Shown here piece by piece: positions 21,012 to 31,439 of a DNA stretch of 64,000 nt (positions within the stretch are counted from its first letter, which is position 1; each line of letters starts with the position of its first letter). The stretch is taken from the NCBI GenBank assembly GCA_029204225.1, contig CM055105.1, positions 14,163,221 to 14,227,220 on the forward strand, given 5' to 3'. Under the pieces are notes generated by a model that was not told the DNA's origin, did no database searches, and saw only the letters and a list, made by a program, of their open reading frames with translations. A program made the translations under genes and the position numbers. The stretch is from Diphasiastrum complanatum (taxonomy: Eukaryota; Streptophyta; Lycopodiopsida; Lycopodiales; Lycopodiaceae).

Positions 21012-22753
21012 CTATGTATTTACATTTTTCTGTATGTTGTGGCATAGCAACATCTTTTCAAAATAGTTGCCATCAACATCATCAAAACATGCATGTACAT
21101 TTTCTAAGAACTGGTATTTTATCATTTCCATAAAAACTGTCTGGTCTCTGATGCAAGAGTCGCGAAGTTTTATGTAAAGTAGCACGTCACCGTTTTCTAG
21201 CAATGGTATATTTGGATTGAACCAATCCTGTATTTTTGGGCGACATCCTTTTGGTAATTTATAGGTCGTCCATTTGGCTAGGTAGTTTGCATAATGACCA
21301 GCTAGTCGCGTACATGGATCTGTCGAATATTGTGATTGTTGAGAAAAATCCAACAAATTTTTTTCTATACCTGTGAATGTGTCGAAATTGCCTGGAATAA
21401 TAGGCCAATTAAAAAGTCTATTTGAAATACCAACATGCCTGTTTTCAAGTGATATTTCTATGGTTGGATCTTTTTTTGAGGGAATGTAAATAGCTGGCAA
21501 CTGAAGTGTGACTCATTCTGGCAAAATAGCTCGCTTTTGAAATATAAGAAGTTCTCTCTGGGTAGTTGCATGTTGACTTTGTAGCAGCGTCATTTCTTGT
21601 TCACATGTATTGCATCGTTTTTGTACTATTTCGAGCGCAACATCTTTTTTGCCAAGCATACAAACGAACAAGGCTTTTATGGTTGTCAAAGTGCGTTGTG
21701 CTTCTACAACATTACATTTTAGCAGCTCCAATTTTGTTTGTAACTCTTGGTTTTGGTGCTGAAGTTTAACAATCCGCATTTTAAAGTGCAAGTTAAGTTG
21801 ACGCAGTTTTTTCGGAATGGCACTAGAAAATGGCATGGTTTTGGAGTGGGGGATGGCACTGATACTAGAATGAATCAATTGAAGGGGTGGATTTGTAGGA
21901 AGAGGTGTGACCATGAAATTGTTTGTCTAGAATGCGAGCAGATCTAGAAAGTACTCAATTGTCTTCAAGTAAATTGTTTTTGAATTGGATAGAAAATTTC
22001 GGCTGTTGCACATGCGTTCATAAGCAACTGCAACAAAATCTGTGAGAACTACTTGGGCTATACATGATGCCCAGTTTATGGCAAGAGATTCAAGGGTTGG
22101 ATGATAGCCTTGGTAAATACAAACTGCAATACTTGTCCATTGGATTGAAAAATTAGGAGTGTATGTGCACAAAATTCTATCCACTATAAAGAAACATAAA
22201 GCTTGGAATGCAGAGTTTTTGATCTCGGGTATATTGAAACAACAATTTAAATCAAAAGGAAGAACTTCATTAATTATGCATGAGCATGCATGCATTGTCA
22301 GGGTGGGAAAAGCATGTATATCTACAGTGTCGTACGGTACACGAAACATGTCACAAAAATGTTTTGTATCAATATGGCAATGTACGCTTGATTGGGGCAA
22401 AACTAGATTGCTGCTTTTTCAAGAAGTAATTTTTTTCCCTCAAGAATCGAACCAGATGAAACAACATGGGGCACTATTTTAGCAAGATATCTTTGACCTT
22501 CTAGTATGAGATTAACAATATGGTGTATCTCATTATATTGACAGTGGTGGAAATAGATGCAACCAAGAAAAGATGATTGAATTATAGGCCCAAATTTCGA
22601 GTTCTCAAAAAAAGGTCTGTAATCGAGGTAAGGCAGTAGTAACAAACGTGGAGAATATTTGGAAACGGGTTGGGAAACAATTGTTATGGTCACAAGTTGG
22701 TTGTCATCATTTACAACATTTTTGAAAGGTAGGCATACGTGGGACGCAGTCAT
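21012..22753 (-). pseudogene. Unrecognised reading frame upstream of the Helitron-like helicase
   Basis: Frames at 22403-22753, 21927-22400, 21513-21914 and 21012-21500 read as one former protein. The last three share a single frame with only two stops, and the first joins it by a frameshift near 22405. The middle holds a coiled coil with heptad-like LQHQNQELQTKLELLK and EIVQKRCNTCEQEMTLLQSQ. The other parts contain Cys/His-rich PQSSVHCHIDTKHFCDMF and a later YANYLAKWTTYKLPKG. I do not see the HUH motif of a Helitron Rep. Its position just upstream of and parallel to the helicase suggests it belongs to the same element, but no function can be assigned. Confidence 0.5.
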
Positions 22754-23511
22754 AGTCTTGATTTCTAAGATTACACCAATGCTAATTCAGCAATGCACTG
22801 GAAGGCTGTAGTACAAATCAAAATCAGTCTGAAGTTATGAAATTGCTTCTAATTAATAACACATAACATGTGTACGACTAAAAGGAACATATTGTTTCTA
22901 GCATAAAGTACTTCTAATAAACAAAACATACCGTGCATAAGATTGAAATGAACATAAGTTACGGAATTACTTTTAATTAGTAAAACATAACATATATAAG
23001 ATTGAAATGAATATATGAATCTTGGTCGTTCCCAATCGTTTTAAGTAGTTAGAAGTAAGAATTGAATGGAGTTCATTTGCAATGCATGCTTATCTTATGA
23101 TGGACGTTCTAGGCTTGCATAGTTCTTGATTTTTGGGAGTGCTTCTGGAGTGAACGTGATCTGAGAAATCCACTGACAGGCTGGACTAAATTTACTACAA
23201 CATAAGCCAAATTTTTCTGCCTGATCTGGCAATGTATTAAGAAGAACACATCGAGATTGCCTAACCGCTTGGTAATAGGTAGAAACAACATGTAACCTAA
23301 GTAATAAACCACAAAATGCCTTTGTTTCACAAATTCTTAGTGATAGGGTCTGTGAACACAAACCTTGTACTAACTCCATTTAGTGTGTTCTGCGCCTCAC
23401 AAGGATATTAGTTACATTTGGGCCACATCTAGTATGACATGGCATAAGTAACAACTTGTTTCACTGGAGTACCATGTATCCAAGACTAGGAGTATACTGA
23501 ATCCTATGTTC
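22754..23511. other. No gene seen
   Basis: AT-rich sequence with a local duplication: taacacataacatgtgta, aaacataccgtgcataagat and aaacataacatatataagat recur at 22857-23003, each followed by tgaaatgaa-like text. It may include the 5' end of the Helitron-like element. Short frames near 23095-23379 have no recognised motif. Confidence 0.4.
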
Positions 23512-23990
23512 AAGTTATGCACATAACAAACTGACTCGCTTGGATAGCACATGACTGAACTAGATTAGCATAGTCCTTATTGAGTCCATTCAAGACCACT
23601 TGAACAAGCTCTCTTTGGTTTATTGGTTCTCCAATGCAAGTGAACTCCCTATTATAGTCCTAACTTTAAGCACATAGCTTTGAGCACTTTCTCCTTTGCT
23701 TTGGAAGACTTGAAGGATCTGATTCATCAAGGTGATCAATATAGGTGTGTTTTTGGACTCATGAATGTCTTTGAGTGTGTCCCAAGCATCCTTAGGAGAT
23801 GTACAAGATCCTATCTCCCAAGGATACCATTGGACACATTCATCTTTATGCAATGAAGTGCCATTATTGACATTTTTCTAAACTTGATTGATTCTTGTAA
23901 TAGTTGAGGCTCCTCCTTAGCTCCATTCACAATGTAAATCAAATCTTGAAGGAAAAGTATTGACTCATAGGATAGTTTGTGGTTGTCAAC
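23512..23990 (-). pseudogene. Ty1/copia gag fragment
   Basis: The minus strand reads LQDLIYIVNGAKEEPQ, then in a shifted frame TSPKDAWDTLKDIHESKNTP and VFQSKGESAQSYVLKVRTII, then (after a stop) KRELVQVVLNGLNKDYANLV. This is the copia gag (UBN2-type) core. Frameshifts lie near 23850 and a stop near 23623. No zinc knuckle, protease or own LTR is attached, and its upstream end abuts the unrelated plus-strand LTR at 23991. Confidence 0.75.
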
Positions 23991-24490
23991 TGTTATGGCC
24001 ATATTCGGTTAAGGACCTGGAATAGTCCTAATATGGTAGACCGGCCCTCCGGTATTCGAGATTGTTGGTCACGCCATGATTTTATTCCATGTCAAGGCTA
24101 GTTTGTGACTAATTACCTTGAGAGGACCCAAACACTCTAATTGAGACACATGGAGTATTGCATGTCTGTGTGACGGATATAGGCAGGAGAAATGCATGAA
24201 GAGATGTGATTCGTATATAGTTGACCTGCATGGGGGTTGCATGGTTTCATGCACAAGACTCTACTCTCTATATAATGGGGTAGGGATGCGCTCGTCGACA
24301 TATTGGGTTTAGGTTACCAGTTTTCTCTCTTCTCCTCTTGCTTCACATGGCATGGCTTGGGGGCTAGATCCAGTTTTGATCTAGGATTGGTTGGATGGTT
24401 TGGCTCCATAGTCTCTCTTGTTGTGTTCTCCCATCCTCATCTTAGGGGCAATCCTTTAGGGTCTTTATATCAACCTTTCACTAACTTTCA
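23991..24490 (+). repeat. Lone LTR (family G), plus orientation
   Basis: It begins TGTTATGGCCATATTCGG and contains a TATA box (ctatataatgg, about 24269-24279) about 280 bases in, then a pyrimidine-rich downstream part. Most of it is the reverse complement of 52300-52735 (for example gaattgtagacctgcatggg-like and ggcttgggggctagatcc blocks). The 3' end is not sharply defined (about 24480-24500) and no primer site follows, so it could be a solo LTR. Confidence 0.65.
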
Positions 24491-25021
24491 AAAGGAATGA
24501 TCAGTTGAAGCCATAACAAGAATTTTGTGGTAAACAAAGTACACATGTGTGAACTATGATCAGAGGTGTGAAATTGCATGTTTTTGTAACCTTATGTGGT
24601 TCACACAAAGTTTTATCAAGATCCACATAGTTCTTGATTGCTATCTAGTTTACTCTCCTCATCAATGTCAATAATGCTTGAAAAAATTGTCTTCTCTAAT
24701 TCACCAAGATTAAATCACTCAAGCTTGAGCTACAAGTCATATTTTTCATATCCAAACACTCCTTCTAGACTCAATCAGGCCTAATTCATTCTCCCCTTGA
24801 GTTTTGGTAAGGATCAAAAGGGAATTGAAGCTAAACTACTTCACAATTTTTCACTCTATTGACTACACTTGACAAAATCAATTATCTCCATGGCAATTAC
24901 ACAAAGTAACTTATGCTTGGATTGTTCTAAACTAAAATACCACAAGTTGACTACCATACCATGGTCTAAACATCAGATGAATTCAATCAAACTATTGTTT
25001 TGCTTTTCTTAGACTTGGCCA
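24491..25021. other. No gene seen
   Basis: AT-rich sequence between the lone LTR and the gypsy pol fragment. No coding frame or repeat was recognised. Confidence 0.4.
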
Positions 25022-25567
25022 TTGAACATAAAAGTTGACAAAGACAAGATTGAATTGATTCAAAATCTAAAAGAACCAACCAACTTACCTGAATTACGTG
25101 GTTTTCTGGGCCATGTTGGGTACTATCGAAGATTCATATATGATCATGCTAATTTGGCTTCACCTCTGACTCAATTGTTAGAACAAGATGTCAAGTTTAT
25201 CCAGTCGATAGATCGTCAACAAGCCTTTGACAACCTTAAACTGAAGCTATTACAAGACCCAATTCTGCACCCTCTTGACTGGTTAAAAACATTGCATGCC
25301 TATGTTGATGTATCTTCATTTGCAATAGGAGTTACATTCAGTCAGAAAGATGACCAGAAGAAGGATTATCCTATTTATTATGCAGGACGACAATTGAGCA
25401 CCTCGGAGAAGAACTATTATGTGACAGAATGTGAAGGGCTAGGAATGATATTCACAATAAAGAAGTTTCGACATTACTTATGGGGATATCCATTTATATT
25501 CCATGTCGATCTTTATGCTCTAAAATATCTAGTCAACAAACTAGATCTATCAAGCGGGGTAGCTTGA
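25022..25567 (+). pseudogene. Ty3/gypsy reverse transcriptase end and RNase H
   Basis: The frame starts in the thumb region of reverse transcriptase (KIELIQNLKEPTNLPELRGF, LGHVGYYRRFIYDHANLASP, LTQLLEQD) and continues into RNase H (LHAYVDVSSFAIGVTFSQK, YYAGRQLSTSEKNYYVTECE, GLGMIFTIKKFRHYLWGYPF). The catalytic palm of the reverse transcriptase is absent upstream. The frame shifts at about 25560 into the integrase segment. It is a fragment of a plant gypsy element with no LTR attached. Confidence 0.85.
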
Positions 25568-26500
25568 TGGGTACTATTGCTACAAGAATTAATCTTCAGG
25601 AAGAAGTATGTCAAGGCAAGTACCATGCCAATGCAGATTATCTCTCACGTATAAGCGTTGACATTCCTGTCGATAATTTGAGCGATGATTTTTCTGATGA
25701 AAAAATTTTACTTATCCCTATTCTACCACTCGCACCTTTCGAGAAGTGGGGTATCGACTTTGTCAGACTTATTAAACCCGTTACCAGATATACAAAGAGA
25801 AGATACATTCTGGTAGCAACAGACTATGCAACCGAGATGGTGGAAGCAAAAACGAAAATGACAAATGATGCGAAGACAGTCGCGAACTTCTTATTCCACA
25901 ACATTATTACACGATATCATTGTCCATTGGAATTAGTCAATGACAGAGGTACACATTTTTTGAATGACACCATCCGTATTCTGACTAAGCATTTCATGAT
26001 TAAACATCAGAAGACAACTCCATATAATCCAAAGGTGAATGGAATAACAGAAAGAGCGAATGGAATTTTGTGCAAAATATTGACTAAGATCACTACTGCT
26101 CATGCATTTGATTGGGATCAGAAATTATCCTTCGTACTCTAGGCTTATTGAAACGAAGAAAATGTAACAACAAATTAAACTCCTTTTTACCTTGTGTATG
26201 GAATGCATCCCATTCGCCCTATCAATTTTGAAGTTCCTACTTATCATATACAAATTCAAGAATGATATAATGAAGATCAAAGCATTGAAGATCGACTATA
26301 TGCTATCGACAAACTTGAAAAGCAAAGAAATCGAGCCATGGTTGATACAAAGCAAGTATAAGAAAAGCAAAAGAGAACTTTCAATGATAACATAAAGCTT
26401 GTAATTTTGAAGGAAGGAGACTTTGCCTTGTTCTATGACAATCTACACATCAAATTTCCAAGGAAAACCATTAAGTCGATATACAAAGTGAAGCAAATAC
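25568..26500 (+). pseudogene. Ty3/gypsy integrase, zinc-binding part deleted
   Basis: After KYHANADYLSRISVDIPVD, the usual His/Cys zinc-binding module is missing and the frame jumps to LAPFEKWGIDFVRLIKP. The catalytic core has all three acidic residues: GIDF, LVNDRGTHFLN and GITERANG. After the stop at 26142 the C-terminal part continues with more stops and a shift (FYLVYGMHPIRPINFEVPT, then EGDFALFYDN) to about 26500. It is inactive because of the deletion and stops. Confidence 0.85.
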
Positions 26501-27061
26501 CTTGTTCAAAAATACTTGTTTGCTTCACCATGAATTATGAGACCATTTTGATGTATTTTGGTCATATAAGCCATTTTTAGCTATTTTTCCTATATAGGGA
26601 ATATCCATATAAGGTGAAGTAAATATTCAATAATGGATCAATACAACTAGTAGATCTCAAAGGAAATTTTACCTACTAGGGCAAATGGCTCCATACTAAA
26701 AAATGTACTATATGTAGCAAACTTTTATTTTATTTTATTTCATTTTATCATTAACCTAGATTTGATAATCTATTGCACCTTATTCGTTGACTGTTCAAAC
26801 TATCGAAAGTATACATTTTTAAATTTTATTTATAGGTATTAGCTTTAATTGAGGAGATACTATTATTTTAATTTTATTTATTTATGGTTGAGAGTTGATA
26901 TCTTCATTTAGTGCATAACAGAAAAGTATCCTACGGTTGCCACCTGTTATCCTAAAACCCTGTGCCACCGCACACCGCCATTAACTTCATTTCACCACCA
27001 CCATTTTACACTTAAACCTTGCCTTTCTTCCTTATTAAACCTCCTACGCTCTTACATTCTC
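26501..27061. other. No gene seen; possible promoter of the next frame
   Basis: AT-rich to about 26920, then a C/T-rich block (26990-27110) with a possible splice acceptor (ttgcttttcatttctag, ending near 27104) ahead of the unknown frame. Nothing else was recognised. Confidence 0.35.
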
Positions 27062-27679
27062 TTGCACTTTTACTTTCGTTATCACATTTGCTTTTCATTT
27101 CTAGTTTCAAATCATTTCCCTTTCATCTGTCATGCCGTGCAATTAGACTACTGGCAGCAGAAGGCAGAGTTTGATCTTTTTGAGCCAATGGCCGAGCCAG
27201 ATTTTGCCAAATTTGATGAAGACAACTTGTTGTACGATATCAATGTTTTATATCCGGATTTATGGCGTTTGTACATCGACTAGGAGATCAACTATGTGCT
27301 ACATTATGAGGATATTGCATGTAGCATTCGAGCCAGAAGAAATGACAGGCTTTACCGAGCATTTATGACTTATTCACTGAAAGCCGTTGGAAATTTTATA
27401 GCCAAAGTTCTCGACGCAATGCAAACATTGTATATGCAAGAAATTTTCGTCAAACTGAATGCGAAGCAGCTGATAGAAATCATACCAAGTAGAAAAATGC
27501 CCTCTGACGAAGCAATCACACGAGCAGTTTATGAAGGCAGATTTCTAACGATTCGATTAGCACCATTTGGTAATCGAGTTATTGGGCAGTATGAAGTAGC
27601 AAATCAATATCGAATACATAGAAAAATCACTATGGACCAGCAGTTTAGCAAGGAAGTCCAAGATGTTACAAAAAAATGA
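27062..27679 (+). pseudogene. Unknown protein frame with one internal stop
   Basis: Two adjoining open stretches in the same frame are separated by a single TAG at 27281-27283. Together they give about 205 residues. The part from WQQKAEFDLFEPMAEPDF onwards has a balanced, protein-like composition (ACSIRARRNDRLYRAFMTYS, KAVGNFIAKVLDAMQTLY, IEIIPSRKMPSDEAITRAVY). I do not recognise a family. It lies 100 bases before an LTR and 560 bases after gypsy integrase, so it may be an accessory frame of a retrotransposon or a captured host exon. Confidence 0.4.
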
Positions 27680-27778
27680 CATTATATTTCTGTACTTGTA
27701 TACTATTCGAATATGCATGAAGCTCATACCCATTTCGTAGTTGCAGTTATTAATGATATGTTGCTGTGTTGAAGAAAT

Positions 27779-28034
27779 TATTACAGAATATGCAGCAGCG
27801 GATCAGCATGAAAAGAGATCAGAGAGAAAGCATCGCTGAGAGAAGTGAGAGAGCGCACACATGTTCTCTAACTACATACTGTATTATTGATCTCACGCAT
27901 GAGGCAGAACCTCTACATGGTTGCGAATGGATGGGTGACGTGAAGAGTCACACCGTTTGGGGACCCACACATTACCTAGATATCTTATAGGCGCGTTCAC
28001 ATTTATACTACGCATAGATATATTTATTCTAACA
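27779..28034 (-). repeat. 3' LTR of a minus-strand copia element (family F)
   Basis: On the minus strand it starts TGTTAGAATAAATATATC at 28034 and ends CTGTAATA at 27779. It is 256 bp and is the reverse complement of the LTR at 3610-3933. The minus-strand sequence just before its start is AATTAAGTGGGAG, a polypurine tract, which marks this as a 3' rather than a solo LTR. Confidence 0.8.
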
Positions 28035-28120
28035 CTCCCACTTAATTACATATTTGTCATGATCAGATTGTAATCACAACTACGGTGATGAAAGGCTCCG
28101 AGACTAGTAAGTCTATGTAT
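28035..28120 (-). promoter_or_regulatory. Polypurine tract and 3' internal remnant of copia family F
   Basis: The minus strand reads GTGATTACAATCTGATCATG and then TAATTAAGTGGGAG before the LTR start, the usual end of a copia internal region. Only about 80 bases of internal sequence remain before unrelated sequence begins. Confidence 0.6.
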
Positions 28121-28725
28121 CAATGTAACCTCTTCCAAATCTAATAAAGTTGATCCTTGGGGATGAGTACCGATGATTACCATTTCGGTTTCGCCTCCGA
28201 GATTGGTCCAAGTGGAAGGACCCTTACTACAACCTTTTGCATCGTCGGCGCCTAAGGGTCCACGTCACCGACGTGTGGCTTGTCGCTATGCCATTTGGTC
28301 AGTTTGGCGACAACTATGCCTTGGGTTTCATGTGTGGCTTGTCTTTGTCTTTGGTTACCTTTTGGGGACGGATTCTGAGTTGGCTTTCGGGTTGGTTGGG
28401 ATTCCAGTTTTCTTAAGTCTGAATGGTTAAGCTTATTACGTTTCTAAGTTGGCTTTTACGTAAGTCTCACTCTAGGGTTTAAAATCTTTTGTCCTTCTTC
28501 CTCTCTCTCTCATGCTTTCCATGATCATGATTTGTGCTTTTATGCTATCTCTCTCTTATCAATCTAATCCTCATGCTAACAAGTTGAAGAACAAGTCCTT
28601 GCTCTCTTGGGAATGAACTACCATGTGACAACAACAACAATACACCTATCATTGCTTGATTTGTTTGGATCTTGGATCTTAGCATAGGGTTTGGTAGGTT
28701 GTGCAGGAAATATGCCTTACAATTT
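28121..28725. other. No gene seen
   Basis: GC-richer sequence with T-rich patches. An open frame at 28173-28430 has no motif. No RNA or element border was recognised. Confidence 0.35.
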
Positions 28726-28726
28726 G

Positions 28727-28806
28727 GCACCGTTAATCCCACGGGGATCGCGAACCCAGGTCACCTGCGTGACAGGCGGGAATACTTACCACTATACTAC
28801 AACGCC
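28727..28806 (-). tRNA. tRNA-Asp(GTC)-like pseudogene or tRNA-derived repeat head
   Basis: The minus strand reads GGCGTTGTAGTATAGTGGTA, then AGTATTCCCGCCTGTCACGC, which matches the D arm, box A and anticodon loop (CTGTCAC, anticodon GTC) of plant tRNA-Asp. Beyond this it decays: the anticodon stem has one mismatch, the T loop reads GGGTTCGCGATCC with two extra bases, there is an insertion before the acceptor strand, and the acceptor stem has a G-G mismatch. A functional gene is unlikely. It could be a dead tRNA gene or the head of a short interspersed element. Confidence 0.65.
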
Positions 28807-29039
28807 TTGGGTCCAATTTGTAAATAAATCAATAGGAGGCCAAAAGTCAAGTTACATGGTTTTAAATAAGAATAAGGCTCAATTGGATCCTAACTTATCT
28901 AAAATTGGATAAGTGTAATATTTTTAGCCAATAGTAGAAAGGGACCAATGTCTTGGCCCAAGTATAATTAAGGCATCACTGTACTCATTATTCAGTTTTC
29001 AATTTTGAGCTTCTTCAATCAAGAAGTGAAAACTCACCA

Positions 29040-29041
<2 letters not shown>

Positions 29042-29088
<47 letters not shown>
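29042..29088. repeat. (TC)n microsatellite
   Basis: An uninterrupted TC dinucleotide run. Confidence 0.95.
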
Positions 29089-29090
<2 letters not shown>

Positions 29091-29221
29091 CTATTTTGGC
29101 ATGAGACATGCAAGTACAGACAGACTTGAGAATGAGAAGGGACATGCCTCTTGGGTCCAGCTTGAGAGTGTTCGCTTTTAGAGATTTATTCAGGACGCCT
29201 CGAGTAAGTGTGTTATTTGAT

Positions 29222-29490
29222 ACTTTTCTCTATGCAAAGGTTTAGACCATATTGCTAGTCGAAGGTCTCTGTTCAGTTTGTGAAGCCATGTGAAGGTTAA
29301 AATAAAATTAAAAAAAGCAAAGCCTCGCAACGGTTCAGACCATTTTTGCTAGCCGAAGGTCTCTGTTCAGTTTGTGAAGCCATACGAAGGTTAAAAAATA
29401 AAATAAAAAATGGCAACGGTTCAGACATTCTTTGCTTGTCAAAGGTCTTTGTTCAGTTTATGAAGCCATGCGAAGGTTTTAAATGATAAA
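29222..29490. repeat. Tandem repeat, three units of about 85-105 bp
   Basis: Three diverged units each contain 'ggtt(t/c)agac..t.tt.ct.g.c.aaggtct.tgttcagtt', then 'tgaagccat.cgaaggtt' and an A-rich spacer. Starts are near 29236, 29329 and 29415. Flanked by two TC microsatellites. Confidence 0.85.
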
Positions 29491-29560
29491 ATTAGCAAAA
29501 TTCATCATCAACTTTCAAATATCAAGATCAGTCACAATGAGGTCCGCTACATGAATGAGT

Positions 29561-29563
<3 letters not shown>

Positions 29564-29624
<61 letters not shown>
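29564..29624. repeat. (TC)n microsatellite
   Basis: A TC dinucleotide run of about 60 bases. Confidence 0.95.
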
Positions 29625-29626
<2 letters not shown>

Positions 29627-29711
29627 ATTTGTGCACAAATGCTAGTGGACAAATATCAGTATCACCAAATGAGTTGTGGTGTTTTCTTCAATAAACCATT
29701 AGATGGTTGAT

Positions 29712-30639
29712 TTAGATAGACTCATATCGAACATATTTCAATTGTGTCTTATGTGAAATAACAAACTTATCGGCCAGTTCGATATACCGACTTTGCTCCT
29801 CGAATTCCGCCGCGTTGGAGGAGTCTGGCTGCTGCTGTTGTTGCTTCTTTGCCTCATTGTAGATCTGGATACAACACTCCTTGATGTCGTGATTGGCTCT
29901 CTTGCAATATTTGTAGAAAAGCTTCTTGCGCGATCCACCATGCTCACCTTGAGTGTGAGGCTTTTGCAGTTGTTGCTGCACTTGATTCTTGCCCTTAGAA
30001 TAGTCTTTCTTCTTGGTGTATAGAGCCATGGATTTGTCTTTGATGGACAGGCTGCTAAGGCTTTCTTCGCATTTCTTCTTGAAGAAGATGACCGATCACC
30101 TTTTGAAAAGTGAGGTCAGGTTGTGTGGAGATTATCACCACAAAGTGTTCATACGACTTTGGGAGAGAAGAAGGCAAGGTCATAACGACATCATCATCTT
30201 GAATAGAACATCCTACAACTGATAACTGATCCAATAAAGATTTGAAGCTGTTGATGTGAGAAGTGATGGTAGTAGAATCAGACATGCTAAAGAACCTCCT
30301 TCTAAGATGTAATCTAGTGGCTACATCATGAGTCTCATAGAGATTTGATAACAAATCTAATGCATCCTTAGAGGTTTTGCATGTGGTAACGTGGGATATT
30401 TGGGAGTCAGCCAGATTGAGTGTGATACATGCTAAGGCCTTATGATCCTTGATCTTCCATACCTTTGCTTGATCATCATTTTCTGGTTTCAGGTCAGCAC
30501 CTTCTACTACATCCCAAAGATCTCTATCTATGAACATCATCCGGAGTTTTAACTTCCAGATGTAGAAGTTAGAACCATTGAACTTGTCAATGATTCTAGC
30601 CTCGTTGGATGATGATGAAGAGCTACCAAGATTAGACAT
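29712..30639 (-). pseudogene. Ty1/copia gag (element B)
   Basis: From the ATG near 30639 the frame gives a well-preserved 194-residue gag: IIDKFNGSNFYIWKLKLRMM, DLWDVVEGADLKPENDDQAK, ALACITLNLADSQISHV, LRRRFFSMSDSTTITSHINS and LLDQLSVVGCSIQDDDVVMT. A frameshift near 30050 leads to a Lys/Gln-rich segment with a degraded zinc knuckle (FYKYCKRANHDIKEC, first Cys replaced by Tyr or Phe). Nothing of protease or pol follows; similarity ends near 29700. It belongs to the LTR at 30708-33641, and the missing 3' half has its counterpart at 1-2339. Confidence 0.85.
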
Positions 30640-30691
30640 GATAACAGTAATATAAATGGAACAAACTTAATCTCTCAATTTATTTGAGCTA

Positions 30692-30707
30692 TGCTCTGAT
30701 ACTAATC
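30692..30707 (-). promoter_or_regulatory. Primer-binding site of copia element B (tRNA-iMet type, mutated)
   Basis: The minus strand reads TTAGTATCAGAGCATAG where TGGTATCAGAGC is expected. The last nine bases are intact. It lies between the LTR end and the gag start, which fixes the element's orientation. Confidence 0.75.
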
Positions 30708-31439
30708 TGATGGGGCAAGGGAGATAGAAGAACACGAATGGAGAAGAGAGCAGGAATATTGCGAAACAACTCTCCTGTTACAATCAGCTGCTAGATGCAA
30801 AAACAATCTAATAGAAAGCCTATGCTAAATGTAATCACAGCTTTTAAGTGTTCTAATTCCCAACAAGATCTTAAAAATTAATTCATACTCTAAAAAACAA
30901 GAGTACAGTCCACCAAAGAGATCTGAAATGGTTTGTGTGTGGTATTACTAGAAATCAGATTCAATGTGAAGTTTGGTTTTGAAAGAGTAGTATGATATCA
31001 CTAGTTCCTCAGGCATCAAAGACAGCCATCATCTGATCAGAAATTGAGGAGTCGTAGACATCTTTGTTCTGATTAAAGTAAGTAAACAAGCGCGATCAAA
31101 CAACGATGAAGTACATTCAATCACAACAAGCATTCATCTACGTTACACACAAATAGAAAAGCGTGCTGTTGCTATATTACACTAAAGCACAATCAAATAG
31201 CAATTACAATAAAAAATTGACGGCGTAACTAGGAGGCTCAAAAATATGTCTCATGGATGGAGCAACCAATAATTTGTGCTTGGATGATCTATTTATATAG
31301 TCCATCCATGTATTAACTACATTGAATGTTTGTCACCTGATTAGAAACCGTTGTACTTGGAAGTATATGGCTTTTGCGACAATTGTACATAGTATATATG
31401 GTCAACAAATCCGAATCATTGACGTGGAGGACGTCACAA

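Larger units (their letters stand above)
18185..22753 (-). mobile_element. Degenerate helicase-endonuclease (Helentron-like) element
   Basis: Encompasses the upstream unknown frame, the PIF1 helicase and the C-terminal endonuclease, all on the minus strand. No terminal inverted repeats, CTRR end or end hairpin were identified, so the true borders may lie outside. Classical plant Helitrons carry Rep and helicase without endonuclease; this unit has endonuclease and no recognisable Rep. Confidence 0.6.

Noticed and set aside
29042-29624. CRISPR-like array
   Set aside because: Units are about 90 bases without conserved short repeats and unique spacers, and the genome is eukaryotic.
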